From Lachnoclostridium sp. An118 (lineage in GTDB: Bacteria; Bacillota; Clostridia; Lachnospirales; Lachnospiraceae): a DNA stretch of 64,000 nucleotides. Position numbers and translations under genes: made by a program. Numbering within the stretch: the first letter of the stretch is position 1; every line of letters begins with the position of its first letter. The stretch is from positions 1-64,000 of the forward strand of contig NZ_NFLQ01000005.1 of the NCBI RefSeq assembly GCF_002160985.1, given 5' to 3'. The notes below the pieces were generated by a model, which did no database searches, was not told the DNA's origin, and saw only the letters and a program-made list of their open reading frames with translations. Shown here one piece after another: positions 25,469 to 34,159 of this stretch.

Positions 25469-26437
25469 CTATTCAAACGGATATTTCACTCCCCAGTCCG
25501 CACGGAGGGCATCCATCCACTCCATGATACGCAGAGTCTCTGCGTGAGGCATCTCCTCACATTCCAGCTTTCCTGCGGCGAGAGCGCGGCGGCAGGCCAG
25601 CACTTCATACTCGTAGCCTGTGATCTGCTCCGGCACTTTTATCTCCCGCACAAGGTGTCTGTCCGGGCTGTAGATTTGAATTGTATCAATATTGTTGATA
25701 TTGCAGGCGATCATGTAGCCCTTTGTGCCATAGATTATTCCATACTGCTCCGTGTCCGCCCACATGCCTGTATGGAGTACGGCAAGCTTTCCGTCCCTGT
25801 AGGTGAGGATGATGGCATCCTGCCCGTCCACGCCCGTGTCAGTTTTCACGCACTCGGACGTCATTTTGACGATGTCATCCCCCAGGACCATGCTGGCAAA
25901 ATTGAGCGTATAGACACCCACGTCCAGAAGGGCGCCGCCGGCCAGCTCGGGCCTCAGCATCCGCTCCTTATCTGTCAGCTCATATCCCAGGTTGGCGCTG
26001 ATCATCTTGATATCCCCCAATTCTCCGGAAGCGATGATGTCATTGATCATCTTCCGGGAGGGCATGTACCTGGTCCAGATAGCCTCTGTGATAAACACCT
26101 TTTTTTCCGCCGCATAGTCCAACAGCTCTCTGGCCTGGGCCGCGTTGGCTGTAAACGACTTCTCGCAGAGCACCGGCTTCCCGCAGGAAATACACAGCTT
26201 CCCATGCTCCAGGTGATGGGAATGGGGCGTGGCGATATACACGAGCTCCACTTCCTCGTCAGCCAGCATCTCCTCATAGGAGCCGTACGCCTTCTCTACA
26301 TGGTTTGCCCTGGCAAACGCCTCTGCCTTTTCAAGGCTCCTGGATGCCACGGCGTAAGCCTCTGCCTCCTTCATCCCGTTCAGTGTCCTTGCCATGGTGG
26401 CGGCGATCCGGCCGGCACCCAAAATACCTACCTTCAT
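25469..26437 (-). CDS. Gfo/Idh/MocA-family oxidoreductase
   Basis: NAD(P)-dependent sugar or polyol dehydrogenase of 322 residues. N-terminal Rossmann fold GILGAGRIAATMA, then YIATPHSHHLEHG, and the catalytic-Lys region CGKPVLCEKSFTANAAQA (EKS in place of the usual EKP). The C-terminal domain includes GGALLDVGVYTLNFA with the conserved Gly/Asp. Substrate is not deducible; relatives act on inositol, glucose-fructose or dihydrodiol compounds. It is isolated, with a divergent spore-coat gene upstream and a palindromic hairpin downstream. Confidence 0.9.
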   Translation of the reverse strand: MKVGILGAGRIAATMARTLNGMKEAEAYAVASRSLEKAEAFARANHVEKAYGSYEEMLADEEVELVYIATPHSHHLEHGKLCISCGKPVLCEKSFTANAAQARELLDYAAEKKVFITEAIWTRYMPSRKMINDIIASGELGDIKMISANLGYELTDKERMLRPELAGGALLDVGVYTLNFASMVLGDDIVKMTSECVKTDTGVDGQDAIILTYRDGKLAVLHTGMWADTEQYGIIYGTKGYMIACNINNIDTIQIYSPDRHLVREIKVPEQITGYEYEVLACRRALAAGKLECEEMPHAETLRIMEWMDALRADWGVKYPFE

Positions 26438-26663
26438 ATCTTGTCTCTTCCTCCTGCTTCCTTATTCTGAATATCTGTCTGTAATATATCACCTTGCAGG
26501 AGGGAAGTAAAGCGAAAGCTTCCTGGTATGTCGCTGTCCCCGTCCTGTCTTTTCCCGCACTCCATGAGGAAGGTCCGCAGGCAGGATTTCTTCACATTTC
26601 TGTATATTTTCTCAAATTTTTCCAAACACTAACATCGCAGTACACAAAAAGGAGGTAGGAAGC

Positions 26664-26846
26664 ATGTCAGAAATATCTGTTCTCGATCTGCAGAACCTGC
26701 GCCATCTCATTGGCGGCTATGAGACCAGCTGCCAGAAAATGACAGAATATGCAGGTATGGCTCAGGACGCGGAAGTAAAAAAGCTGTTCCAGGATGCCGC
26801 GGACAGCGCCATGAAGAACAAACAGGAGCTCCTGCGCTTCCTGTGA
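26664..26846 (+). CDS. Small CotF-like spore coat protein
   Basis: Sixty-residue helical protein with GGAGG eight bases before ATG. The sequence (YETSCQKMTEYAGMAQDAEV, then LFQDAADSAMKNKQELLRFL) resembles one helical hairpin of the ferritin-like CotF family, in a very short form. Paired with a second gene of the same kind 66 bp downstream, so the two may form one coat or spore-surface complex. The role is inferred from family likeness; expression by sporulation sigma factors is expected but I could not assign such a promoter. Confidence 0.72.
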   Translation: MSEISVLDLQNLRHLIGGYETSCQKMTEYAGMAQDAEVKKLFQDAADSAMKNKQELLRFL

Positions 26847-26911
26847 GCCACACCGGCCCGGAGACCGGCGCAGAGCATGAATGCAGGATATGACAGTAAG
26901 GAGGAAAGACA

Positions 26912-27172
26912 ATGTTGAATGAAAAGACCATGGTTGCGGATGCACTTGCAGGCGTAAACGGAGAACTCACCCGCTTTGGCGAGATGATCCCGCAGACAGA
27001 AAACAAAGAGCTGAAGCAGTGCTTAAAGCAGATGCGCAATGCGTGTGAGATGTCACAGGAAAGGCTCTATGGCCTGGCCCGTGAGCGCAGCTACTATGTG
27101 CCCGCCGCCAGGGCAAGCCAGCAGGAGATCGAGCATGTCCGCTCCATCCTGACACAGCCGTCTGTAAAATAG
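26912..27172 (+). CDS. CotF-family spore coat-like protein
   Basis: Eighty-six-residue helical protein with AAGGAGG before its ATG. LNEKTMVADALAGVNGELTR at the start and CEMSQERLYGLARERSYYVP in the second half are typical of CotF-type proteins (compare coat protein F, where 'LY..A...Y' residues recur). The YY-P-A ending is also common. Likely a component of the spore coat. It forms an operon with the 60-residue gene upstream and is followed by a terminator-like hairpin. Confidence 0.8.
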   Translation: MLNEKTMVADALAGVNGELTRFGEMIPQTENKELKQCLKQMRNACEMSQERLYGLARERSYYVPAARASQQEIEHVRSILTQPSVK

Positions 27173-27197
27173 GCTGCCATTCTCCGCGGCGCGCTTC

Positions 27198-27216
27198 CGG
27201 CCGGAGGCCGCTTTTT
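27198..27216 (+). terminator. Terminator after the CotF-like pair
   Basis: CGGCC-GGA-GGCCG (27198-27210) followed by CTTTTT; nested in a longer GC-rich inverted repeat (GCGGCGCGC ... GCGCGCCGC, 27186-27224). Confidence 0.65.
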
Positions 27217-27395
27217 GCGCGCCGCCTACATAACCGGGGCCTGCTGCTCCGCCGGACGCATCTTTTCCATGTCTGCCGGGTCCCCCATTCCCTCCTCAAG
27301 CGCTCGTAAAATGAATGAAAAAAGCATTAAAATTTCATTTTTATTGATATTTCTTACAAATTTCCTTATTAAATGAATATTTTTGCAGGAAGCAA

Positions 27396-27424
27396 TTGAC
27401 GAACGTTCAGTTTACCGCTACAAT
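27396..27424 (+). promoter_or_regulatory. Promoter of the aminotransferase gene
   Basis: TTGACG (27396-27401), 17 bp, TACAAT (27419-27424); leader of about 38 nt to the chosen ATG. The remainder of the gap from 27225 holds only AT-rich sequence. Confidence 0.75.
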
Positions 27425-27468
27425 GGTAGCATTGAGTGAAAAATGAGAAAATGATGGAGGATGCAAGG

Positions 27469-28755
27469 ATGGCAGCATATGAAGAATTGTCAAAAGAAGA
27501 ACTGTTGAAGATCAAATCTGAACTGGAAGCAGAGTTTGAGCAGGTAAAGTCCCAGGGACTGAAGCTGGATATGTCCCGGGGAAAACCGTCTACAGAACAG
27601 TTGAACCTGTCCATGGGCATGATGGATGTCCTGAACAGCAGCTCTGACCTTGTGTGCGAGGAGGGCGTGGACTGCCGCAACTACGGCGTCCTGGACGGCA
27701 TCCGGGAGGCAAAGCAGCTTCTGGCCGATATGATGGAGGTTCCGAAGGATAATATCGTGATCTTCGGCAACTCCAGCCTGAATATCATGTACGACACCAT
27801 CGCCCGCTCCATGACTCACGGCGTAATGGGGAGCACTCCGTGGTGCAAGCTGGACAAGGTAAAATTCTTATGCCCCGTTCCCGGCTATGACCGCCACTTC
27901 AAGATCACAGAATATTTTGGCATTGAGATGGTCAATGTGCCCATGACTCCCACCGGTCCGGATATGGATATCGTTGAGGAGCTGGTGAGCACAGACCCGG
28001 CCATCAAGGGTATCTGGTGTGTTCCAAAATATTCCAACCCTCAGGGCATCACCTACTCTGACGAGACCGTGCACCGCTTTGCCAAGCTGAACCCGGCTGC
28101 GGAGGATTTCCGCATCTTCTGGGACAACGCATACGGCATCCACCATTTATATGATGACAAGCAGGATTACCTCATTGAGATCCTCATGGAGTGCAAGAAA
28201 GAGGGGCACCCGGATATGGTATACAAATTCTCATCCACATCCAAGATCAGCTTCCCCGGCTCCGGCATTGCCGCCATTGCGGCTTCCACTGCCAACCTGA
28301 AGGCAATCCGGGAGCAGATGCAGATCCAGACCATCGGGCACGACAAGGTGAACCAGCTCCGCCACGCAAGATATTTCAAGGATATCCACGGCATGGTGCA
28401 GCACATGAAAAAACATGCGGACATTATGCGTCCAAAATTCGAGGCTGTTCTTTCCACTCTGGAAAAAGAGATTGGCGGTCTTGGCATCGGCTCCTGGCTG
28501 TCACCGAGAGGCGGCTACTTCATCTCCTTTGACGCACTTCCGGGCTGTGCAAAGAAGATCGTGGCAAAGGCAAAGGAGGCAGGCCTTATCATGACCGAGG
28601 CGGGCGCCACCTTCCCCTACGGCAGGGACCCGCAGGACAGCAATATCCGTATCGCCCCCTCCTACCCCACAGCTGAGGAGCTGAAGGTCGCCACAGAAAT
28701 TTTTGTCCTCAGCGTCAAGCTGGTGAGTATTGACAAGATCCTCGAGAGCAAATAA
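27469..28755 (+). CDS. Aspartate aminotransferase, subgroup Ic-like (PLP-dependent)
   Basis: Fold-type I aminotransferase of 428 residues, starting at ATG 27469 with GGAGG eight bases upstream (a longer frame from 27436 is less likely). The early LDMSRGKPSTEQLNLS, the NYGVLDGIREAKQLLADMM region, PKYSNPQGITYSDET and the PLP-Lys in SSTSKISFPGSGIA match the 'alanine-glyoxylate/Asp aminotransferase' group described as AspAT subgroup Ic. It probably transfers the amino group between aspartate and 2-oxoglutarate. Single-gene unit with its own promoter and terminator. Confidence 0.92.
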   Translation: MAAYEELSKEELLKIKSELEAEFEQVKSQGLKLDMSRGKPSTEQLNLSMGMMDVLNSSSDLVCEEGVDCRNYGVLDGIREAKQLLADMMEVPKDNIVIFGNSSLNIMYDTIARSMTHGVMGSTPWCKLDKVKFLCPVPGYDRHFKITEYFGIEMVNVPMTPTGPDMDIVEELVSTDPAIKGIWCVPKYSNPQGITYSDETVHRFAKLNPAAEDFRIFWDNAYGIHHLYDDKQDYLIEILMECKKEGHPDMVYKFSSTSKISFPGSGIAAIAASTANLKAIREQMQIQTIGHDKVNQLRHARYFKDIHGMVQHMKKHADIMRPKFEAVLSTLEKEIGGLGIGSWLSPRGGYFISFDALPGCAKKIVAKAKEAGLIMTEAGATFPYGRDPQDSNIRIAPSYPTAEELKVATEIFVLSVKLVSIDKILESK

Positions 28756-28774
28756 GATTAGGATATGAACATAA

Positions 28775-28822
28775 AAAACGTGCGCACAGAGCAATCAGAA
28801 CCTCTTGCGCACGTTTTCTTTT
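28775..28822. terminator. Terminator between convergent genes
   Basis: AAAACGTGCGCA (28775-28786) pairs perfectly with TGCGCACGTTTT (28806-28817), followed by CTTTTT. It ends the aminotransferase gene and, on minus, the CcdA-TlpA gene. Confidence 0.9.
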
Positions 28823-28832
28823 TATCCCGCTG

Positions 28833-30140
28833 TCAGTTCTCACCCTCCAGGGTCTGCCGGATGATGCTCTCCATGTTCTCCCGGCTTAAGGTCCCGCTGA
28901 CATAGCCATACACCTTCCCCTCCCGGTCGATCATGTAGGTGGTGGGGTAGGCACTGATCCCGAACATGGCGCTCACCTCCCCCGTCTCATCCATGAGTAC
29001 CGGATAGGTGTAGCCATTTTCCTCCATAAATCGGATGACCTCCTCCCTGGTCCCCTCGCCTCCTATGCCCGGCGTGGCGACGCTCAGGAAGACCACCTCC
29101 GCCTCCTCTCCCATACCTTCGTATTCCTGGTACAGCTCCTGGATATCCGGCATCTCCATCCTGCAGGGTGAGCACCATGTGGCCCAGAAATTCAGGAAGA
29201 TCACCTTCCCCCTGTAATCAGAAATGCTGTGCTGTGTGCCGTGCTGGTCTGTCAGCGCAAAATCCACAGTATCCGCCCCGCTCCCGCCGCCGTTTTCATC
29301 CTCCTGGCTCTGCCCGCTCTCCCGGCCGGAACCGTCAGAGCCATCCTGCTGACTGCTCTCGTCTCCAACGTTCCCTGCATCATCGGACACACTCTCCTGT
29401 CCCGCGCTTCCCACGCCGGACAGATAGCCCGTAATATCATTCATCTTGCCGGTAAACATCATAAGCCCCATGAGGAGCATCAGTACAGCCCCCAGCTTGA
29501 CCGTATACTTTACGATGTTCATGTGTCTCCTGAAAAGTTTCAGGAGGGAGGTGGTAAAAATGCCCACTGCCAGGAAGGGAAGGACAAATCCAAGCGTGTA
29601 GACGCCTATCATAAGAAAGCCCTTTGCCCTTGTGCCTGCAGAGGCTGTCATGAGGAGCACGCTGGAGAGAGCCGGCCCCACGCAGGGCGTCCAGGCAAAG
29701 CTGAAGGAAAAGCCCATCAGGAGGGCCGTCACAGGGGACATGGCCATCCGGTCCAGATGAAAAGGCAGCCTGTGTTCATTTCCCAGCAGCTTTGAGGAGC
29801 CGAACACCCCCAGCTGGTACAGGCCCAGGGCAATGACAAGTATGCCTCCCACCCTGGCAAAAATACTCTGATAGTCCTTGAAAAAGCTGCCCGCCGCGGA
29901 CACGCCTAAGCCCAGGAGAAAGAATGTAAAGCTGATGCCGAGGACGAAAAACACGGTGTTTACCAGCACCCTTCCCCTGGGATAGTGCCAGACTCCCTCC
30001 TCGTCCTTCACCCCCGTCCCGCCCGACAGATATCCGATATAGAGCGGAATGAGGGGGAACACGCAGGGGGACAGAAAGCTCAGAAGCCCCTGTATAAATA
30101 CTGTAAAAACCGGAATGCTCACTTCCAGATCAAATCCCAT
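28833..30140 (-). CDS. CcdA-TlpA fusion, cytochrome-biogenesis type thiol-disulfide reductase
   Basis: A 435-residue fusion of an electron-conducting membrane protein and its thioredoxin-like partner. Residues 1-240 are CcdA/DsbD-gamma, with cysteine motifs FLSPCVFPLIPLY and AWTPCVGPALSS that carry electrons across the membrane. Residues about 245-290 are a low-complexity Ser/Asp/Gly linker. Residues 295-435 are a TlpA/ResA-like thioredoxin fold with WATWCSPCRMEMP, exposed outside. It should take electrons from cytosolic thioredoxin to reduce extracytoplasmic disulfides, useful for cytochrome maturation, sporulation or repair of oxidised proteins. No cytochrome genes are nearby. Confidence 0.93.
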   Translation of the reverse strand: MGFDLEVSIPVFTVFIQGLLSFLSPCVFPLIPLYIGYLSGGTGVKDEEGVWHYPRGRVLVNTVFFVLGISFTFFLLGLGVSAAGSFFKDYQSIFARVGGILVIALGLYQLGVFGSSKLLGNEHRLPFHLDRMAMSPVTALLMGFSFSFAWTPCVGPALSSVLLMTASAGTRAKGFLMIGVYTLGFVLPFLAVGIFTTSLLKLFRRHMNIVKYTVKLGAVLMLLMGLMMFTGKMNDITGYLSGVGSAGQESVSDDAGNVGDESSQQDGSDGSGRESGQSQEDENGGGSGADTVDFALTDQHGTQHSISDYRGKVIFLNFWATWCSPCRMEMPDIQELYQEYEGMGEEAEVVFLSVATPGIGGEGTREEVIRFMEENGYTYPVLMDETGEVSAMFGISAYPTTYMIDREGKVYGYVSGTLSRENMESIIRQTLEGEN

Positions 30141-30247
30141 GATTACCTCCCAGGAGCGGCACGGGCCGCCGATGATTTCTTCTTATCATATCTGTTTTTC
30201 CCCATACCGTCAACTGTCATCCGCCTCTGCCGCCCTTTTTTGCTCCA

Positions 30248-30276
30248 TTGACACAGGCTGTTCGTCTTTCTATAAT
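30248..30276 (+). promoter_or_regulatory. Consensus promoter of the plus-strand MATE gene
   Basis: TTGACA (30248-30253), 17 bp, TATAAT (30271-30276): perfect sigma-A consensus. Leader is about 24 nt, with GGGAGG before the ATG. Confidence 0.9.
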
Positions 30277-30306
30277 AGAGAATAGTGTATACGGGAGGAA
30301 AACTTT

Positions 30307-31641
30307 ATGCAGGAAAGCAAGCTTCTGACAGGCAGTATCACAAAAAGCCTGCTCATCTTCGCACTGCCCATGATCGCGGGAAATCTCCTGCAGCAGTGCT
30401 ACAATATCGCGGACACTATCATCGTGGGCCGCTTTCTCGGGGCGGATGCCCTGGCGGCGGTGGGGAGCGCCTACACTCTGATGACATTCCTGACTTCTAT
30501 CATCCTGGGCCTGTGCATGGGCAGCGGCGCCTCTTTTTCCATCAGCTACGGACAGCAGGATTTCGACCGGATGAAGGCAGGTATCTTTCAGTCCTTTGTC
30601 TTTATCGGAGCAGTGACGCTCGTGCTGAACGCGGCAGTATTTATCGGCATCCGCGGTATCATCTGGTTCCTGCGTGTGCCGGACTCCATCACGGGGCTGA
30701 TGGAGGACTATCTCCTTGTCATATTTGCGGGCATTGTGGGGACATTTCTCTACAACTATTTTGCCTGCCTGCTGCGGTCCATCGGGAACTCCAGAGTCCC
30801 CCTCCTCTTTCTGGCTGTGTCCGCAGTGATGAACATCGTGCTGGACCTGGTGTTTGTGGTTGTCTTTTACTGGGGCGTGGCGGGAGCTGCCTTTGCCACT
30901 ATCCTCTCCCAGTATGTGTCCGGCATCGGACTGGCCATCTACACAAAGGTCCGCTTCCCTGAGATGATGCCCGGGAAGCGGCACAGAAGGTGGGACCGCG
31001 GGATCTTTCACGAGATTACCAGCTTCTCCTTTCTCACCTGCCTCCAGCAGTCTGTCATGAATTTCGGCATCCTCATGGTCCAGGGGCTTGTCAACAGCTT
31101 CGGTCCTGTCACCATGGCGGCCTTTGCGGCTGCAGTGAAGATAGACTCCTTCGCCTACATACCGGTGCAGGATTTCGGGAATGCGTTTTCCACCTTTATC
31201 GCCCAGAATTACGGCGCAAAAAAAGAAGACCGGATCCGCAGGGGAATGAAGAGCGCTTTCCTGTGCGCCTTCTTCTTCTGCCTCGTCATCAGCCTTCTTG
31301 TCTGCGTCTTTGCCAGACCCCTGATGCAGATTTTCGTGTCCGCCAGGGAGACGGAGATCATCGCCGCCGGCGTCCATTACCTGCACATTGAGGGAGCTTT
31401 CTACTTTGGCATCGGCCTTCTCTTTCTGTTGTACGGACTCTACCGGGCCATCGCCCGGCCCGGCATGTCCGTGGTGCTCACAGTCATCTCTCTTGGCACC
31501 CGGGTTGCCCTGGCTTACATCCTGTCCGCCATCCCCGCGGTGGGAGTCACCGGCATCTGGATGTCCGTGCCCATCGGCTGGGCTCTGGCGGACCTGACTG
31601 GCGTTCTGTACTATATACATATCCAGCGCAAGAGGAACTAG
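30307..31641 (+). CDS. MATE-family efflux transporter
   Basis: Exporter of 444 residues with two six-helix halves: LLQQCYNIADTIIVGRFLG at the start of the first, and PVQDFGNAFSTFIAQNYGAKK at the second. It is of the DinF/NorM-like bacterial group. It has a consensus promoter and no regulator beside it, so it may be expressed constantly. Its stop codon overlaps that of a second MATE gene on the other strand by 4 bp, so the two genes converge without a gap or terminator. Confidence 0.94.
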   Translation: MQESKLLTGSITKSLLIFALPMIAGNLLQQCYNIADTIIVGRFLGADALAAVGSAYTLMTFLTSIILGLCMGSGASFSISYGQQDFDRMKAGIFQSFVFIGAVTLVLNAAVFIGIRGIIWFLRVPDSITGLMEDYLLVIFAGIVGTFLYNYFACLLRSIGNSRVPLLFLAVSAVMNIVLDLVFVVVFYWGVAGAAFATILSQYVSGIGLAIYTKVRFPEMMPGKRHRRWDRGIFHEITSFSFLTCLQQSVMNFGILMVQGLVNSFGPVTMAAFAAAVKIDSFAYIPVQDFGNAFSTFIAQNYGAKKEDRIRRGMKSAFLCAFFFCLVISLLVCVFARPLMQIFVSARETEIIAAGVHYLHIEGAFYFGIGLLFLLYGLYRAIARPGMSVVLTVISLGTRVALAYILSAIPAVGVTGIWMSVPIGWALADLTGVLYYIHIQRKRN

Positions 31642-33008
31642 CGTTCCTCTTTTTTTGTGAGCTTCTTAAACTCTCTGTAGAACAGGGCCGATGTCGTCGT
31701 CACTGCGACAGCGTCTGCCACCGGCTCTGCAAGGAACACGGCAAACACCTTGTCCTCCAGGAGCATCGGCAGGATGTATATAAGAGGGATGAGCACGATG
31801 ATCTTCCGGAAAATGGCAAGGAAGGCGCTGACCCTGGAATTGCCCAGGGCGATGAAGGACTGCTGGCAGGATATCTGGATCCCCATCAGCAGCACACAGG
31901 CCATATATATCCGCAACGCCCATTTTGTGAGCTCCGCAAGCTGAGGATCATTGGTAAAGACCGCCACAAACAGCCCCGGCGCAAGCTCCACCGCCGCCCA
32001 CAGCACAAAGGCAAAGGTAAAACAGCAGACTGTCTGTATCTGAAACGCCTTCTTCACTCTGGCCATGTTTCCCGCACCGTAGTTGAAGCTGATGATGGGC
32101 TGCCCTCCCTGGGTGAGTCCCTGCAGGGGCAGCATGGCGAACTGCATGACGCTGGACAGGATGGTCATAGCTCCCACGGCCAGATTCCCGCCATACTTCA
32201 GCAGGGAGGAGTTAAAACACAGGAGCAGGATGCTCTCTGTGGACTGCATGACAAAGGGCGCCACGCCAAGCCCCACGCAGGGCATGAGGAGAGACAGGCG
32301 GATGCGCAGGTTTTCTTTCTTCAGCCTGAGCACCGTCTTCTTCCCGCACAGGAACCATACCGCCCACACGGCGCTCAGCGCCTGGGACAGGATGGTGGCC
32401 AGGGCCGCTCCCGCCACGCCCATGTCAAACAGGAAAATGAACACCGGGTCCAGCACAATATTGGTGACTGCTCCTATCACCACGGTGAGCATGCTGATCT
32501 TGGAAAATCCCTGGGCAGAGATAAAAGCGTTCATGCCCAGCGTGAGCTGCACAAAGATGGTGCCCACAGCGTAGATACTCATATACTCCTTGGCGTAGCC
32601 TATGGTCTCACTGCTGGCGCTGAAAAGATAGAGGAGAGGCTCCTGGAAAAGGAGCACCACAGCCGTCAGGATGACAGCTATGATGACCAGAGCAGTAAAG
32701 CAGTTCCCCATGATCTTTTCCGCCGTCTTATTGTCCTTTTTCCCCATGTAGATGCTGGCTCTCGGCGCTCCGCCCATGCCTATCAGACTGGCGAAGGCGG
32801 ATATGATCATGATCAGCGGGAAGCAGACTCCCACACCCGTCAGAGCCGTGGACCCGATTTCCGGTATATGTCCGATGTACATCCGGTCCACCATGTTGTA
32901 AAGCGCATTCACAAGCTGGGAGGTGATGGCCGGCACGGCCAGTGTCATCAGAAGGCGCCCAATGGGCTCCTCTCCCAGGTTCACTTCCCTCGACATTTCC
33001 ATTTTCAT
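31638..33008 (-). CDS. MATE-family efflux transporter
   Basis: Exporter of 456 residues, distinct in sequence from its convergent neighbour. The N half has LVNALYNMVDRMYIGHI and the C half GLTQGGQPIISFNYGAG, both typical for MATE proteins of clostridia. AGGAG precedes ATG 33008. It follows its MarR regulator with only 3 bp between them, so it is a MarR-controlled exporter. Stops of the two MATE genes overlap in TTCCTAG-like fashion at 31638-31641. Confidence 0.94.
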   Translation of the reverse strand: MKMEMSREVNLGEEPIGRLLMTLAVPAITSQLVNALYNMVDRMYIGHIPEIGSTALTGVGVCFPLIMIISAFASLIGMGGAPRASIYMGKKDNKTAEKIMGNCFTALVIIAVILTAVVLLFQEPLLYLFSASSETIGYAKEYMSIYAVGTIFVQLTLGMNAFISAQGFSKISMLTVVIGAVTNIVLDPVFIFLFDMGVAGAALATILSQALSAVWAVWFLCGKKTVLRLKKENLRIRLSLLMPCVGLGVAPFVMQSTESILLLCFNSSLLKYGGNLAVGAMTILSSVMQFAMLPLQGLTQGGQPIISFNYGAGNMARVKKAFQIQTVCCFTFAFVLWAAVELAPGLFVAVFTNDPQLAELTKWALRIYMACVLLMGIQISCQQSFIALGNSRVSAFLAIFRKIIVLIPLIYILPMLLEDKVFAVFLAEPVADAVAVTTTSALFYREFKKLTKKEER

Positions 33009-33011
33009 CGT

Positions 33012-33452
33012 CTATCTCTCTCCTTTCTCTGTAAATCTGTCAAGAATTTTCGTCATGGTCACCTCCATCTGGTCGATCTCCTCCTGGGAAATTCCCTCCA
33101 GAAAGACTTCATTGATTTTTTTTATCTCACGCTCCAGCCTGCTGACAAGGGGCGACGCCCGGTCTGTCAGATAAATCCTCTGTATCCTCCTGTCCAGCTC
33201 ATCCTGCCTGCACTCCACCAGGCCCTTGGCGGCCAGGGACTCCACGCTCCGGCTCACCAGCCCTTTGGAGACCCCCAGGATGACCTTCAGCTGGCTGGCA
33301 GTGTTGATGGTCCGGTTGTTGGACAGCAGGATCAGCACGGAAATCTCATTGGGGGAAAACCGCTCCTCCTCGAATTTTTTATTCAGTTCATTGGCATACA
33401 CCTGCCTGATCTGGTTAAAATAGCCAAGCATGGCCTCCACAGTCCTCTGCAT
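33012..33452 (-). CDS. MarR-family transcriptional regulator
   Basis: Winged-helix regulator of 146 residues. The recognition region is TASQLKVILGVSKGLVSRSVESLAAKGLV and the wing contains DELDRRIQRIYLT. It forms an operon with the downstream MATE gene. A 14-bp near-palindrome GTTTAC-TT-GTAAAC at 33476-33489, 24 bp before its start, is the likely operator. Confidence 0.9.
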   Translation of the reverse strand: MQRTVEAMLGYFNQIRQVYANELNKKFEEERFSPNEISVLILLSNNRTINTASQLKVILGVSKGLVSRSVESLAAKGLVECRQDELDRRIQRIYLTDRASPLVSRLEREIKKINEVFLEGISQEEIDQMEVTMTKILDRFTEKGER

Positions 33453-33475
33453 GTTTTTCCCCTAACCTCTCTATA

Positions 33476-33489
33476 GTTTACTTGTAAAC
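33476..33489. promoter_or_regulatory. Candidate MarR operator
   Basis: Inverted repeat GTTTAC-TT-GTAAAC upstream of the MarR-MATE operon; AT-rich and of the size bound by MarR dimers. Confidence 0.55.
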
Positions 33490-33510
33490 AATATGTAGTG
33501 TATAACAAAA

Positions 33511-33532
33511 GGCGGCATCTGTCAATGCCGCC
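33511..33532 (-). terminator. Terminator of the GNAT gene
   Basis: GGCGGCAT (33511-33518) and ATGCCGCC (33525-33532) form an 8-bp stem with a six-base loop; on minus it is followed by TTTTGTT. Confidence 0.8.
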
Positions 33533-33545
33533 CGGATTTTTATGA

Positions 33546-34055
33546 TCACAGCCCGAACTCTTCTGCGTAGATCACAGGGCCGCCAAGTGCCGGGGCTCCC
33601 TCAAGGAGCTGAATGGCCATAAAATTGGCAGAGGGAATGCCCTCCGGCACCTCCACGCCAAATCCGGCCGCCTCCCTGTAGCCCAGCCTTGGATAGTATT
33701 CCTCACTCCCTAGCACAATGGAATAGGAAAAGCCCAGCTCTCTGGCAATCCGGTGGCCCTCCTCGATCAGAGCTATCCCCACACCCTGTCTCTGAAAAGC
33801 AGGGCGCACTGACAGTGGCGCCAGGGCGAGGACCTCCACCTCTCCCACACGGGCCCTTGTGAAGAGGATGTGCCCTGCCAGCTGGCCGCCCTCCTCCGCC
33901 ACAAGGGAAAGCTCCGGTATAAAGGCATCTCCTTTTCTAAGCGCCTCCACCAGGTCCTGCTCGTTTCCATCCGCATGTTCAGCCGACGCAAAAGCCTCCC
34001 TGACCAGTTCATATACTTCCTCGTAATCCTCTGGCTTTTCCTGTCTGATCCTCAT
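33546..34055 (-). CDS. GNAT-family N-acetyltransferase (YhbS type)
   Basis: Acetyltransferase of 169 residues. The acetyl-CoA site lies in LSVRPAFQRQGVGIALIEEGHRIA, and LGYREAAGFGVEVPEGIPSANFMAIQLLEGA follows the COG3153/YhbS pattern. Substrate unknown. Single gene with its own terminator. The intergenic area upstream (34056-34159) is AT-rich and marks the change in base composition to the next gene. Confidence 0.9.
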   Translation of the reverse strand: MRIRQEKPEDYEEVYELVREAFASAEHADGNEQDLVEALRKGDAFIPELSLVAEEGGQLAGHILFTRARVGEVEVLALAPLSVRPAFQRQGVGIALIEEGHRIARELGFSYSIVLGSEEYYPRLGYREAAGFGVEVPEGIPSANFMAIQLLEGAPALGGPVIYAEEFGL

Positions 34056-34159
34056 CTCAATCTTCTCCTTTATTCTGCTAGCACAGCAAGATTTTACGTG
34101 AATGTCCCTGACAATTCGATTAATATTAACTATTGATTGCTATTATAAAGCAATCGGAT

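Noticed and set aside
30217-31620. 467-codon minus ORF opposite the plus-strand MATE gene
   Set aside because: Fully antisense to a MATE gene with clear motifs; low-hydrophobic, His/Asp-rich sequence typical of antisense shadows in GC-rich third positions.
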